A stretch of 22,975 nt of DNA, taken from assembly GCA_018971925.1 (NCBI GenBank), contig JAGWZT010000004.1, positions 1 to 22,975 on the forward strand, written 5' to 3'. Position numbers and translations under genes: made by a program. The notes beneath the pieces were generated by a model. It saw nothing but the letters and a program-made list of their open reading frames with translations. It was not told the DNA's origin and made no database searches. The stretch comes from Lysobacteraceae bacterium (lineage in GTDB: Bacteria; Pseudomonadota; Gammaproteobacteria; Xanthomonadales; Rhodanobacteraceae). Shown here piece by piece: positions 15,888-22,975 of the stretch. The first letter of the stretch is position 1. Every line of letters starts with the position of its first letter.

Positions 15888-16031
15888 GCGTTCGCGAAAC
15901 GATGGACGTTGCACTCAGGCATCCGGCAATCATCACCGCGGGACAAGCACCGCCCCCCCACGCGCCAACGTGACGTCCGTCGAGCGGACGACTAATCGGA
16001 ATCGGTGAATCACCAGTCCGTGAAACGCGGT

Positions 16032-17000
16032 TCACAGATCTTGGTGATATTGCACGTACGGCACCCGTCCCTGGCCGGGAGCGCCGGCGTTGGGGCCGAA
16101 CAGCAGCGGCGCGCGGCCGGAGGACCACACGTTCTGGGCGCCGAAATTCAGCTCACCGCGCCACGGCAGGCGGACGCTGATGCCCAGGTCCACGCCGCTC
16201 CAGCGCTGGTTCTGGCCCAGCGCCGAACCTGGCACGTCGGGTTCGAGCATGTGCCCGACGATCGAGCCGCGCACCGCGCCACGCTGGATACCGAGGCTGA
16301 GGGTGGTCTGGTCGAGCGCATCATCAGCGGTGAGGCCGGACCCCGGCAAAAACTTTACGCGACCGACGCTGGCACCCAGGTTCAAGCTGGTATCGGGTGC
16401 AAGGTTCACCTGGCCTCGCGCATTGAGGCTGGTGGCCGTGCTGTTGCGGAACCACAGTGGCGCCGCAACGTCGGCACCACCTTCCGCAGGCAGCACCCGC
16501 GGCAGTGGCACGTCGCGCGCGCGCGCGGCAGCGGGCTCGCTCTGCGCCTGCCCGATCGACAGGTCGAGCGTCACGCCGTGGCCCGCGTAGCCGGCGCCAA
16601 CTTCGCCACGCTGCACCCCATCCGCCGGCGTGATGCCGAGGCAGCCAGCGGTTCCCGGGTTACAGGCGGGCACCAGCGGCGTCCAGCGAATCTCGTTGAT
16701 GTCGACGTGCGCGGTGATGCCCGGTTTGGTGACGAGTTGGACACCCGCGCCCGCAGAGCGGGCTTGTCCATCCAGTGGAGCCGCGGTGGCCGTGGGAACG
16801 GTGTTGCCCGCGCGGCCGCTGGCCGTCACGGACAACTTGTTGCCGTCGCGCTGCCACACCGGGGCTTTGGCGGTGGAGTTGCCGGCGTGCACGGGCTTGA
16901 CCGCCGGGATCACCGGCATCGGCGCCGCCTGCGCAAACGCCCATGCCGGCACGGCCAAAGCCAAGCCGGTGAGCACTGCGCTGGCAAGCAATCGACGCAT
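16032..17000 (-). CDS. Secreted beta-rich protein of unknown function
   Basis: A 322-residue protein with a clear signal peptide (MRRLLASAVLTGLALAVPAW, cleavage near AFA-Q at 23/24). The mature part has alternating polar and apolar segments such as GVTLDLSIGQAQ, TSLNLGASVGRVKF and GELNFGAQNVW, suggesting beta-strands of an outer-membrane or periplasmic protein. It has only two cysteines, near residue 115, and no recognisable enzyme motif. It ends PYVQYHQDL without a terminal aromatic residue, so it is not a standard porin. The ATG at 17000 is chosen because it puts the signal peptide at the N-terminus; the frame is open to 17072. It diverges from the GAF-GGDEF-EAL gene and lies upstream of the third TPR-sulfotransferase with a gap of about 145 bases. 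Confidence 0.6.
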   Translation of the reverse strand: MRRLLASAVLTGLALAVPAWAFAQAAPMPVIPAVKPVHAGNSTAKAPVWQRDGNKLSVTASGRAGNTVPTATAAPLDGQARSAGAGVQLVTKPGITAHVDINEIRWTPLVPACNPGTAGCLGITPADGVQRGEVGAGYAGHGVTLDLSIGQAQSEPAAARARDVPLPRVLPAEGGADVAAPLWFRNSTATSLNARGQVNLAPDTSLNLGASVGRVKFLPGSGLTADDALDQTTLSLGIQRGAVRGSIVGHMLEPDVPGSALGQNQRWSGVDLGISVRLPWRGELNFGAQNVWSSGRAPLLFGPNAGAPGQGRVPYVQYHQDL

Positions 17001-17069
17001 TTGTCGAACCCGAATAAACCCTGATCCAACCACACACCCGGCACGGAAAACCGTACCGTCTTTGGGCGT

Positions 17070-17075
17070 CATTGT
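17070..17075 (-). promoter_or_regulatory. Candidate -10 box for the secreted-protein gene
   Basis: On the - strand TACAAT (one mismatch to TATAAT) lies 70 bases before the ATG at 17000, in the 217-base divergent gap shared with the GGDEF-EAL gene. The bases at -35 (near 17095) are AT-rich but do not match the consensus well. Confidence 0.4.
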
Positions 17076-17217
17076 ACGCCACGAAATTACATTTTGCTAA
17101 CAATTCATGAACCGGTGGGTGCATGAAGCCACCGCCTCGCCGGCACCGCGGCTCGGTGGGTGACCGGCGCGGGAACAACGAGTTACACTCTGAGCCGTTG
17201 CGGGGGTTGGACCACAC

Positions 17218-20112
17218 ATGGCAGGCGACGTTCATCATCTGGCTGCATCGGCCAGCAAGCCGCCGACCACAGCGGTTCTGTGCCGCGCGATCAATGAGCT
17301 GTGGGCGGCATCCGATCTCGACGGCGTGACCGCGGCCGCCGCTGCCTTGCTGGCGAAGCTGGCGCCGGAAGCCCAGGTCAAGCGTTGCCGCGACGCCATC
17401 GAGCAACCCGCCGAACCCGGCATTTCCGTCACTCGCGTCAAACTGTCCGAACAGGAATCGCTGCAGATCAGTGTCCCGGTGGACGGAAACAATGCCCACG
17501 CGCTGATCGAAACGGCCGCGGAAATGATCGATGCGCGCGTCCGCGCGCTCCTGCACCGCAACCAGCTGGGCGATTCCGTCAAGCAGCTCGAGCGGGCGGA
17601 ACGCCTGCAGCGCGCGTTGTACGCGATCGCCGACCAGGCCAGCGCGGTGGGTTCCAACCTCACGCCGATGTTCCGCGCGCTGCACGAAATCGTCGGCAGC
17701 CTGATGTACGCCGAAAATTTTTACATCGCGTTGTACGACGCCAAGCACGACAGCGTGCGGTTTCCTTACTACGCGGATACGGTCGACCGCGATCCGCCGT
17801 TGCCTGACAGCGACCTGCCCATGGAGGTCATCCTGCACGGGCCGACCTGGTACGTGATCCGCGACGGCAAACCGTTGATGGGTTCGCTGCCGGCAATTGG
17901 CCTGCAGGTGCACGGCCCCTTCCACGGAACCGGCGCCGAATGCGTGGACTGGCTGGGCGTGCCGCTGCTGCGCGGCAGCGAAGTGGTCGGCTGCGTGGTC
18001 GTGCAAAGCTACGACGAGACGCACCACTACGACGAGCAGGACAAGGCGCTGCTGATCTACGTGGCGCAACACATCCAGACCGCATTGGAACGGCGCCTTG
18101 CGCACGCGGAACTCGAACACCGCGTCGGCGAGCGTACCGAAGCCCTGCGCGATGCCAATCGCGTCCTGCAACAGCAGGTGCTGGAGCGCCAGCGCGGCGA
18201 ACGGCTGCAGGCGGCGCTGTTCCGCATCGCGGAACTGGCCAGCACCACCGACAGCATCGAGAACTTCTACGCCGCCGTGCACCGCGTCGTGGGCGGGCTG
18301 CTGTACGCGCGCAATTTCTACATCGCGCTGCTGTCCGAAGACGGTTCCGATTTGACGTTTCCCTACTCGGTGGACGAACGCGACCGCCAGCTGCAACCGC
18401 GCAAGCTCGCCAACGGCCTCACCGAATACGTGCTGCGACACGGCACCGCCATGCTCGCGAACGCGCCCGACGTCGCCCGGCTGCGCTCGGAAGGCGAAGT
18501 CGCCCAGCACGGAACGGACTCGGTGTGCTGGCTCGGCGTACCGCTGGTGTGCGCCGAACACACGGTCGGCGCACTGGCAGTACAGAGTTACTCGCCCGAA
18601 CACCACTACACGCTGCGCGACCAGGAACTGCTGACCTTCGTTTCCTACCACATCGCCAACGCACTGGAACGCGTGCGCGCGACCGAATCGCTGCGCCGCG
18701 CGTATTCCAACCTCGAGCACCGCGTGGGCGAGCGCACCCGCGCGCTGGCGCTGGCCAATCGCGATCTGCGCGCGCAGATCGCCGAACGCGAGCGCATCGA
18801 AGCGCGCCTGAAATACGAAACCCTGCACGATTCATTGACCGGCCTGCCCAACCGCAGCCTGCTGATGCAGCGGCTGGAACGTGCGCTGGAACGCTTCCAT
18901 GCAGACCCGTCGAAGGGCTTTGCGGTGCTGTTCATGGACCTCGACCGCTTCAAGGTGATCAATGATTCGGTCGGACACCTGATCGGCGACGACCTCCTGT
19001 TCCAGGCCGGCAGCCGCATCCGGTCATGCGTCAAATCCGAGGACGTGGTCGCGCGGCTCGGCGGCGACGAGTTCGGGGTGCTGCTGGAAGGCATCGCCGA
19101 CGCGGAAAAGGCCTGCCGCATCGCCAAGCGCATCATCGACGATCTCAATGCGCCGTTCCGCCTGGCTGCGAAGGAGCTTTTCACCTCGACCTCGATCGGA
19201 ATCACGCTGGCGGCCGAGCACTACCGGCATCCCGAGGAATTGCTGCGCGATGCCGACTCGGCGATGTACCGCGCCAAGGCCGACGGCCGCCATCGCTACG
19301 CCGTGTTCGACGAAGGCCTGCGCCAACAGGCGGTGTCGCTGCTGGAAATCGAGAACGACCTGCGGCGCGGCATCACCCGCGAGGAATTCGTGCCGTTCTA
19401 CCAGCCGGTGGTGGACATGCGGGACGGCGCTACCATCGGTTACGAAGCGCTGATGCGCTGGCAACACCCCAACCGCGGCCTGCTGCTTCCGGGCGAGTTC
19501 CTGAGCATCGCCGAAGACACCGGCGCGTCGGAAACCATCGACTGGCAGATCTTCGCGCAGGTGTGCACGCAGGCCAACAACCTGGCCGGGAACGGCGACG
19601 GGTTCATCGGGATCAACCTGTCGGCGCGGCATTTCCGCAACCCGGATCTCGACCGGCGCCTGTTGCAGTTGCTTGCCGACCACGGCGTGCCGCCCTCGCG
19701 TATCCGCCTGGAAATCACCGAGCGCGCGATGCTGGACAACCCGCCCGAAGCCAAGCGCACGCTGCAGATCCTGTGCAACGCCGGCATCCGCATTTCGCTG
19801 GATGATTTCGGCACCGGCTATTCCTCGCTGTCGTATTTGCACCAGTACCCGGTACAAGCGCTCAAGATCGACCAATCGTTCGTCCGCGGCCTGTCCGGCC
19901 ACAGCGAAGGCGGCAGCGACGCGGTGATCCGATCGATCCTTGCGATGGCGAAATTGCTGTCGATGCAGGTGATCGCCGAAGGCGTCGAAACAACCGAACA
20001 ACGCGACCTGTTGCTGGAGATGGGCTGCCGGTACGCACAGGGCTTCCTGTACTCGCCGGCGCAGCCGTTCGAAACCTGGGCCGGTCAGGCAGTACCCGAC
20101 GCCTCGGCATGA
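17218..20112 (+). CDS. GAF-GAF-GGDEF-EAL cyclic-di-GMP turnover protein
   Basis: A 964-residue cytoplasmic signalling protein without membrane segments. After an N-terminal region of about 130 residues come two GAF sensor domains (about 140-295 and 338-490). Each is followed by a near-identical coiled-coil linker (LEHRVGERT-x-AL-x-x-ANR), which points to internal duplication. The diguanylate cyclase domain has an intact GGDEF (615-619). The phosphodiesterase domain has EAL (743-745), DDFGTGYSSL (from 862) and EGVET, so both halves look able to act. The usual RxxD inhibitory site before GGDEF reads KSED, so product feedback inhibition is probably lost or weakened. The GAF ligand is unknown. 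The ATG at 17218 fits. Its stop overlaps the start of mtgA by four bases (ATGA), so the two genes are coupled. Confidence 0.93.
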   Translation: MAGDVHHLAASASKPPTTAVLCRAINELWAASDLDGVTAAAAALLAKLAPEAQVKRCRDAIEQPAEPGISVTRVKLSEQESLQISVPVDGNNAHALIETAAEMIDARVRALLHRNQLGDSVKQLERAERLQRALYAIADQASAVGSNLTPMFRALHEIVGSLMYAENFYIALYDAKHDSVRFPYYADTVDRDPPLPDSDLPMEVILHGPTWYVIRDGKPLMGSLPAIGLQVHGPFHGTGAECVDWLGVPLLRGSEVVGCVVVQSYDETHHYDEQDKALLIYVAQHIQTALERRLAHAELEHRVGERTEALRDANRVLQQQVLERQRGERLQAALFRIAELASTTDSIENFYAAVHRVVGGLLYARNFYIALLSEDGSDLTFPYSVDERDRQLQPRKLANGLTEYVLRHGTAMLANAPDVARLRSEGEVAQHGTDSVCWLGVPLVCAEHTVGALAVQSYSPEHHYTLRDQELLTFVSYHIANALERVRATESLRRAYSNLEHRVGERTRALALANRDLRAQIAERERIEARLKYETLHDSLTGLPNRSLLMQRLERALERFHADPSKGFAVLFMDLDRFKVINDSVGHLIGDDLLFQAGSRIRSCVKSEDVVARLGGDEFGVLLEGIADAEKACRIAKRIIDDLNAPFRLAAKELFTSTSIGITLAAEHYRHPEELLRDADSAMYRAKADGRHRYAVFDEGLRQQAVSLLEIENDLRRGITREEFVPFYQPVVDMRDGATIGYEALMRWQHPNRGLLLPGEFLSIAEDTGASETIDWQIFAQVCTQANNLAGNGDGFIGINLSARHFRNPDLDRRLLQLLADHGVPPSRIRLEITERAMLDNPPEAKRTLQILCNAGIRISLDDFGTGYSSLSYLHQYPVQALKIDQSFVRGLSGHSEGGSDAVIRSILAMAKLLSMQVIAEGVETTEQRDLLLEMGCRYAQGFLYSPAQPFETWAGQAVPDASA

Positions 20113-20903
20113 CCGGCGCCCCACCTGCCCGCTCCGGCGCGCAACCGCGCCGCGCGCACGCGCGCCGTTGGCTCAAGTGGCTAGCGTGGCTGTTGCTGGC
20201 GTTCATCGCCGCGACTTGGCTGCCGGTCCTGATCCTGCGTTTCGTGCCGCCGGTCACCAGTGCCTACATGCTGGAACGCAGGCTGTCGCAGATGTGGCGT
20301 GGCAACCGCGATTTCACGGTTCATCACCAGTGGGTGCCGTGGACGAAAATCGCGCCCGTGGCGCCGCTGGCGATGGTCGCGGGTGAGGACCAGACCTTTC
20401 CGTTCAATCGCGGCTTCGATATTGCGTCCATCCGCTCGGCAATCGACGTCGCCGAAGCCGGCGGGCGCCTGCGCGGTGCCAGCACCATTACCCAGCAGAC
20501 CGCGCGCAACCTGTTCCTGTGGAACGGCGGCGGATTTTTCCGCAAGGGACTGGAGGCGTACTTCACCGTGCTGATCGACGTCACCTGGCCCAAGCGCCGG
20601 GTGCTCGAGGTGTACGCCAACATCGCCGAACTCGGCGACGGCATCTACGGCGTCGAGGCCGCATCGCAAGCGTATTTCCACGAACCCGCATCGCGCCTGA
20701 CCGCGCATCAGGCGGCGCTGCTGGCGGCGGTGCTGCCCAACCCGCGCGGCTGGCACGCCAATCGCCCATCGCCGTACATCCAGCGACGCGCCGCATGGAT
20801 CGAACAACAGATGCGCCAGTTGGGCGGTGTCACGTACGTGCTGGATGAACACCCGCCCAAACCGCGCGTGGATGAACGGCAACGTCGCTACCGCAAGCGC
20901 TAA
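20109..20903 (+). CDS. mtgA: Monofunctional biosynthetic peptidoglycan transglycosylase
   Basis: MtgA (GT51 family) polymerises lipid II into glycan strands on the outer face of the inner membrane. The 264-residue protein has one N-terminal membrane helix (about residues 21-46) and then a catalytic domain with the family motifs: AGEDQTFPFNRGFD with catalytic E93, GASTITQQTARNLFL near 123-137, RKGLEAYFT around 145-153, and KRRVLEVYANIAELGDGIYG. There is no transpeptidase domain, and the length is usual for the monofunctional enzyme. The start overlaps the stop of the GGDEF-EAL gene (ATGA), so the two are probably translated from one message. Identification is secure. Confidence 0.95.
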   Translation: MTGAPPARSGAQPRRAHARRWLKWLAWLLLAFIAATWLPVLILRFVPPVTSAYMLERRLSQMWRGNRDFTVHHQWVPWTKIAPVAPLAMVAGEDQTFPFNRGFDIASIRSAIDVAEAGGRLRGASTITQQTARNLFLWNGGGFFRKGLEAYFTVLIDVTWPKRRVLEVYANIAELGDGIYGVEAASQAYFHEPASRLTAHQAALLAAVLPNPRGWHANRPSPYIQRRAAWIEQQMRQLGGVTYVLDEHPPKPRVDERQRRYRKR

Positions 20904-20939
20904 ACTTGAACGACCTTCCGCGATCCTGAGGAGAACGTC

Positions 20940-21368
20940 ATGCGACAGGTCAGGCATCTACTGGAAGACAAGGGCAGCGCGGTCTACAGCATCGCGCCGG
21001 AAGCGCCGGTACTGGATGCGATCCGCATGATGGCCGAACGCGGCGTGGGCGCGCTGCTGGTGCTGCGCGGTGACGCGCTGGCAGGCATCGTCACCGAGCG
21101 CGATTACGCGCGCAAGGTCATCCTGAAAGGCCATTCTTCGCGCGAGACGCCGGTGTCCGACATCATGACGCCCGCACCGACCAGCGTATCGCCGTCCACC
21201 ACCGTGGACGAGTGCATGCGGCTGTGCACCGAACTGCGCGTGCGCCACCTGCCGGTGCTGGAGAACGGCGCGCTGGTGGGCATCGTCTCGATCGGCGATC
21301 TGGTCAAGGCCGTCATCAACGACCAGGCGACCGAGATCGACCAGCTGCAGCGCTACATCGCGGGGTGA
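20940..21368 (+). CDS. Two-CBS-domain protein
   Basis: A 142-residue soluble protein consisting of a CBS domain pair. The first CBS motif spans about residues 10-65 (VLDAIRMMAERGVGALLVL, then AGIVTERDYARKVI). The second is about 78-135 (DIMTPAPTSVSPSTTVDECM, then VGIVSIGDLVKAVI). CBS pairs bind adenine nucleotides such as AMP, ATP or SAM and act as regulatory modules. Stand-alone versions like this are common in proteobacteria, without known partners. A strong ribosome binding site (GAGGAG, 20928-20933) sits six bases before the ATG. The 36-base gap after mtgA allows cotranscription, though TAAACT overlapping the mtgA stop (20901-20906) could be its own -10. Confidence 0.92.
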   Translation: MRQVRHLLEDKGSAVYSIAPEAPVLDAIRMMAERGVGALLVLRGDALAGIVTERDYARKVILKGHSSRETPVSDIMTPAPTSVSPSTTVDECMRLCTELRVRHLPVLENGALVGIVSIGDLVKAVINDQATEIDQLQRYIAG

Positions 21369-21431
21369 ACCGGGACTTTCGCGGGACGCCCGCTCGCGCG
21401 AATCGTGCAGTCGAAACGGACGCGGATCGCG

Positions 21432-21965
21432 TTATTGCGCTTGCGAAACCATCCATTTCACGGTGGCTTCGACCTGCGCATCGGTGAGCGCGGGGTTGCC
21501 GCCCTTGGCCGGCATGTGGTTGCCGTCGGGACCGGTGTAGCCATCGATCGCGTGCTTCACCAGCGTCGCGATGCCTTCCTTGATGCGCGGCGCCCATGCG
21601 GACTTGTCGGTGATCCTGGGCGCGCCGGCGGCGCCGGTCTCGTGGCAGGTGGTGCACAGGTGGTCGAAGATCGTCTTCCCGTCGGTCGTGCCGCCGTAAG
21701 CCACTTGCGACGCCGCGGCCTTGTCCGCCGCGGCCTTGGCGGCCTCCATCGCGGCGCGGCCGGTATCGCCCGCATACACCGCCGCGACCGGCGTGATGCG
21801 GTCGCCTGCGCGCTGCGCTTCCTGCTGGTTGCTTTCCTTGGGCAGCGACGCCCACACGAACGTGCCGATGATCATCAGCACCACCGCAGTGCCCGCGAGC
21901 ATGGCGATCATGATCGCGAAGTGCTTCATGAAGGTACGGTCGGATGGGGTGAGATGCGTGCTCAC
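21432..21965 (-). CDS. Membrane-anchored cytochrome c, c5-type
   Basis: A 177-residue c-type cytochrome. A membrane helix (about residues 17-40) anchors it in the inner membrane. An Ala/Lys-rich linker (about 60-90) leads to a haem domain with CTTCH (C104, C107, H108) and a probable axial methionine M151 in HMPAKGG, the pattern of cytochrome c5-like proteins. It presumably carries electrons in the periplasm to a terminal oxidase; the partner is not visible. The GTG at 21965 is preferred because GGAG lies seven bases upstream and the extra residues (STHLTPSDRTF) look natural before the helix; ATG 21929 would leave a shorter start. The CBS gene converges on it with a 63-base gap that holds only a short hairpin (21381-21393). 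Confidence 0.9.
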   Translation of the reverse strand: MSTHLTPSDRTFMKHFAIMIAMLAGTAVVLMIIGTFVWASLPKESNQQEAQRAGDRITPVAAVYAGDTGRAAMEAAKAAADKAAASQVAYGGTTDGKTIFDHLCTTCHETGAAGAPRITDKSAWAPRIKEGIATLVKHAIDGYTGPDGNHMPAKGGNPALTDAQVEATVKWMVSQAQ

Positions 21966-22030
21966 TTGCGAACTCCGGTTGAAAGACGAACGGTGTCCCC
22001 GGGCCCCCGCGGACGCCACATATCCCGGCA

Positions 22031-22059
22031 AGTATAGCCGTCCGGCGAAGGCGCACCAA
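22031..22059 (-). promoter_or_regulatory. Candidate sigma-70 promoter for the cytochrome c gene
   Basis: On the - strand TTGGTG (22059-22054), a 17-base spacer and TATACT (22036-22031) form a plausible -35/-10 pair about 65 bases upstream of the GTG start. The -10 has one mismatch and the -35 matches only in TTG. The optimal spacing supports the call. Confidence 0.45.
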
Positions 22060-22142
22060 ATTCGCCCCGCGTTGACCTGAACTAAACGCCGCGTCGTGTA
22101 AAACGCGCACCTTCGCCGCTGCGCGGCACCGAAGGACGGGAG

Positions 22143-22975
22143 ATGCCCGGCCACTACGATCTCATCGTGATCGGCTCCGGCCCCGGCGGCGCGACGCTCG
22201 CGCACCGCCTCGCGCCGTCGGGCAAGAAGATCCTGATCCTCGAGCGTGGCGATTTCCTGAAACGCTCGCCCGACAACTGGAGCGCGAAATCGGTCTTCAT
22301 CGACAACACCTATCAGGCCGACGAGACCTGGTTCGACAAGACCGGCAACGCGTTCCATCCGGGCCTGCATTATTTCGTGGGCGGCAATTCCAAGCTGTAC
22401 GGCGCGGCACTGTTCCGCCTGCGCGAACGCGACTTCGAGCAACTTCGACACGCCGATGGCATCTCGCCCGAGTGGCCGTTGAAGTACGACGTGTTCGCGC
22501 CGTACTACGACGAAGCCGAAAAGCTCTTCCACGTTCACGGCGCGGCTGGCGAGGATCCGACCGAACCGCCCCGCAGTGCGCCTTACGCGTACCCGCCCGT
22601 ATCGCACGAACCGCGCATGCAGCAACTGTCGGACACGTTCGTCAGGCAAGGCCTGCATCCGTTCCACATGCCGCTCGGCATCCTGCTGGACGAAAAGGAT
22701 GGTACGGTCGGGCGTTCCAGTCCGTGCATCCGCTGCGCCGCGTTCGATGGTTATCCGTGTCCCACCAACGGCAAGGCCGACGCGGAAGTGATGTGCATCG
22801 AACCGATGCTCGCCGCGCATCCGAATGTCACGCTGCTGACCGGCGCATATGTTTCACGGCTCGATACCGACGCCGGCGGCCGCACGGTGAGCGCCGTGCA
22901 GGTGGAACGCAATGGCGCAAGGGAAACCTGGTCCGCCGACATCGTGGTGGTCGCATGCGGCGCGCTTTCCTCCGC
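22143..22975 (+). CDS. GMC-family FAD oxidoreductase, N-terminal part (runs off the window)
   Basis: The frame stays open from the ATG at 22143 to the end of the window, giving 277 residues. It begins with an FAD-binding Rossmann motif (VIGSGPGGATLAHRLA; G11, G13, G16) and an acidic residue E34 at the end of the second strand (ILILERGD) to hold the ribose. FVGGNSKLYGAALFRLRERD is the GMC signature region. A cysteine-containing stretch, SPCIRCAAFDGYPC, followed by NGKADAE is characteristic of one GMC subgroup. Such enzymes oxidise alcohols or sugars; the substrate cannot be told from this half, and the active-site His/Asn near the C-terminus is outside the window. GGACGGGAG lies just upstream of the start. 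A TTGACC at 22072-22077 may belong to its promoter. Confidence 0.88.
   Translation, partial: MPGHYDLIVIGSGPGGATLAHRLAPSGKKILILERGDFLKRSPDNWSAKSVFIDNTYQADETWFDKTGNAFHPGLHYFVGGNSKLYGAALFRLRERDFEQLRHADGISPEWPLKYDVFAPYYDEAEKLFHVHGAAGEDPTEPPRSAPYAYPPVSHEPRMQQLSDTFVRQGLHPFHMPLGILLDEKDGTVGRSSPCIRCAAFDGYPCPTNGKADAEVMCIEPMLAAHPNVTLLTGAYVSRLDTDAGGRTVSAVQVERNGARETWSADIVVVACGALSS

Noticed and set aside
15974..15990. Hairpin CGTCCG/CGGACG after the secreted-protein gene as a terminator
   Set aside because: The stem is only 6 bp and no T-tract follows on either strand.
14271..15995. 574-codon + strand frame opposite the third TPR-sulfotransferase
   Set aside because: Antisense shadow of a gene with complete sulfotransferase motifs.
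16660..18828. 722-codon - strand frame across the secreted-protein gene and the GAF domains
   Set aside because: It is antisense to the GAF-GGDEF-EAL gene and out of frame with the secreted protein; no motif.
21381..21393. Hairpin GCGGG/CCCGC between the CBS gene and cytochrome c as a bidirectional terminator
   Set aside because: A 5-bp stem without T-tracts is too weak to call.
1..22975. CRISPR arrays, tRNA or rRNA genes
   Set aside because: No regularly spaced direct repeats and no tRNA or rRNA signature sequences were seen on either strand by eye; a tRNAscan or CRISPR-finder run would settle it.

Overview
The window is high-GC DNA from a gammaproteobacterium, most likely of the Xanthomonadales/Lysobacterales (Rhodanobacteraceae- or Xanthomonadaceae-like). 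This rests on the metK-ahcY pair with an S-adenosylhomocysteine (SAH) riboswitch between them, the type of TonB-dependent receptor, and the dense arrays of TPR proteins. It is a reading by eye, not a database result.

Layout. 1-1788: methyl-cycle genes, namely the 3' end of metK, the SAH riboswitch and ahcY. 1905-2046: a truncated insertion-sequence end with the first 35 codons of an IS3-type transposase. 2084-15914: an unusual accessory block made almost entirely of TPR proteins fused to, or paired with, post-translational-modification-type enzymes. On the + strand these are a TPR/AspH-like protein (2084-3406), a prolyl-4-hydroxylase-like 2OG-Fe(II) oxygenase (3417-4007), a TPR-sulfotransferase (4038-5618) and a decayed TPR-sulfotransferase (5622-6472). 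Facing them on the - strand are a second TPR-sulfotransferase (7043-8881) and its translationally overlapped 2OG oxygenase (6442-7050). Then come a TPR/2OG-Fe(II) oxygenase fusion (9052-10872, +), a large TonB-dependent receptor (10975-13935, -) with a clear terminator, and a third intact TPR-sulfotransferase (14328-15887, -). 16032-17000 (-): a secreted, beta-rich protein of unknown function. 17218-20112 (+): a GAF-GAF-GGDEF-EAL cyclic-di-GMP protein, overlapping mtgA (20109-20903), followed by a two-CBS-domain protein (20940-21368). 21432-21965 (-): a membrane-anchored c5-type cytochrome c. 22143-end (+): the 5' part of a GMC oxidoreductase.

How it may work together. Sulfotransferases with the P-loop and acidic residue expected of protein-tyrosine-type enzymes, three apparently intact 2OG-Fe(II) oxygenases of two kinds, one AspH-like domain that has lost its metal ligands, and an outer-membrane receptor with five cysteine pairs occur together. 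The most economical hypothesis is a protein (or peptide) sulfation and hydroxylation system whose target is the TonB receptor or something handled with it. This is an inference from gene content. The sequence does not show the substrate, and I found no convincing small precursor peptide. A decayed sulfotransferase copy, mirrored paralogous pairs and the IS remnant at the left edge suggest that the block turns over by duplication and loss.
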